Assembly: GCA_903896925.1 (NCBI GenBank)
Contig: CAITZM010000187.1
Span: forward strand, 104,074 to 168,073
Direction of reading: 5' to 3'
DNA length: 64,000 nucleotides
Source: an uncultured Lentisphaerota bacterium
GTDB taxonomy: Bacteria; Verrucomicrobiota; Kiritimatiellia; CAIQIC01
The number at the start of each line of letters is the position of its first letter. Position 1 is the first letter of the stretch. The translations under genes and the position numbers were made by a program. Shown here piece by piece: positions 63,691-64,000 of the stretch. The notes below the pieces were generated by a model, which did not search any database, was not told the DNA's origin, and saw only the letters and a program-made list of their open reading frames with translations.

Positions 63691-64000
63691 AGCAACGGGA
63701 GGGCGAGCGTCCCCGCGAGCCGGGATCACCGATCCCGGCTACAGACCTGGACAATCCGCGGCACGGGCCACAACCACATCTTCGCGAATGGCTGCAACAA
63801 GTAGCGCGAAGGCCCGCCAAGCAGCCACCGCCTGCTGGCGCTCAAGCCCGGTGCGGAAAAGGAACTGCGCGACACGCTCGCCGAGCTGATGGTCCAACCG
63901 CCGAAGAAATCCGGCCGCTGACCAACGAAGAGTCTGTTTTCGTAGGGGCGCAGGCTTGCTGCGCCCTTTGTGTTTGCGGTGGTGCGCGCGGGCGCAGCAA
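63691..64000. repeat. Terminal gap with hairpins and gene fragments
   Basis: At 63698-63719 is GGGAGGGCGAGCGTCCCCG, related to the repeat at about 26397-26420. At 63720-63742 is a GTAG-headed hairpin (stem CCGGGATC/GATCCCGG). At 63757-63921 a frame reading RGTGHNHIFANGCNK, stop, then SHRLLALKPGAEKELRDTLA...PKKSGR and stop resembles gene tails. At 63942-63966 the left arm of a GTAG/GGGCGCAG doublet starts, identical in type to 283-357, and is cut by the window end. Confidence 0.6.

Overview
The window is high-GC bacterial chromosomal DNA. The gene content suggests a member of the PVC group, most likely Verrucomicrobiota/Kiritimatiellota. The clues are a PEP-CTERM surface protein, Tat-type leaders on small secreted enzymes, a secreted HzsA-like multi-heme protein, GH29/GH95 fucosidase-type enzymes, uronate catabolism genes and very dense intergenic palindromes. 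No rRNA or taxonomic marker gene is present, so this placement is inference.

Positions 1-12647 (minus strand) hold a respiratory complex I operon: nuoA, nuoB, nuoC, nuoD, a fused nuoEF, nuoG, nuoH, nuoI, nuoJ, nuoK, nuoL and the first codons of nuoM. Two tandem ORF6N-domain genes sit between nuoEF and nuoG and are joined to both by overlapping stop/start codons. Gaps between nuo blocks are filled with AT-rich heptad tracts and REP-type palindromes. Positions 12806-19137 hold secreted or sugar-acid enzymes: a URO-D-family protein, a Tat-exported beta-propeller resembling oligogalacturonate lyase, mannonate dehydratase (uxuA), an SDR and a Tat-exported sugar isomerase-like TIM barrel. Positions 19435-23748 hold a nucleotidyltransferase-like gene, purD, a YqhD-type alcohol dehydrogenase and a secreted FIST protein. 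These are followed by an HzsA-like tri-heme protein, a NIPSNAP protein, a DUF885 peptidase-like protein and a papain-like secreted protease (to 32662).

Positions 32913-49864 are mixed: a globin, a PH-like membrane protein, a GH36-type alpha-galactosidase, glucuronate isomerase (uxaC), a PEP-CTERM protein, two overlapping flavodoxin-like reductases, Maf, a long zinc-type dehydrogenase, a lipoprotein, a probable outer-membrane protein, an aldo/keto reductase-like protein, folK, a zinc-ribbon protein, hpt, a NYN-like protein with a disordered tail, tRNA-Leu(GAG) and a DUF2167 membrane protein.

Positions 50042-63690 (plus strand) look like a fucoside or fucose-polysaccharide degradation locus. 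It holds an AraC regulator, a GH95-like lipoprotein, a 1243-residue enzyme with two GH29 modules separated by a third TIM barrel and an F5/8C module, a second GH29 enzyme, a phospholipase C/nuclease-like protein with a carbohydrate-binding end, and a secreted parallel beta-helix protein.

Two repeat systems stand out. The first is a dyad, TTTTCCAAnnnTTGGAAAA, that recurs as pairs whose centres are 31-32 bp apart, often just upstream of start codons. The second is a set of REPIN-like hairpin doublets of unrelated stem sequence that share a GTAG, GTGG or GGAG head. In three places the two are fused into one composite unit. Several genes show decay or remodelling next to these repeats.
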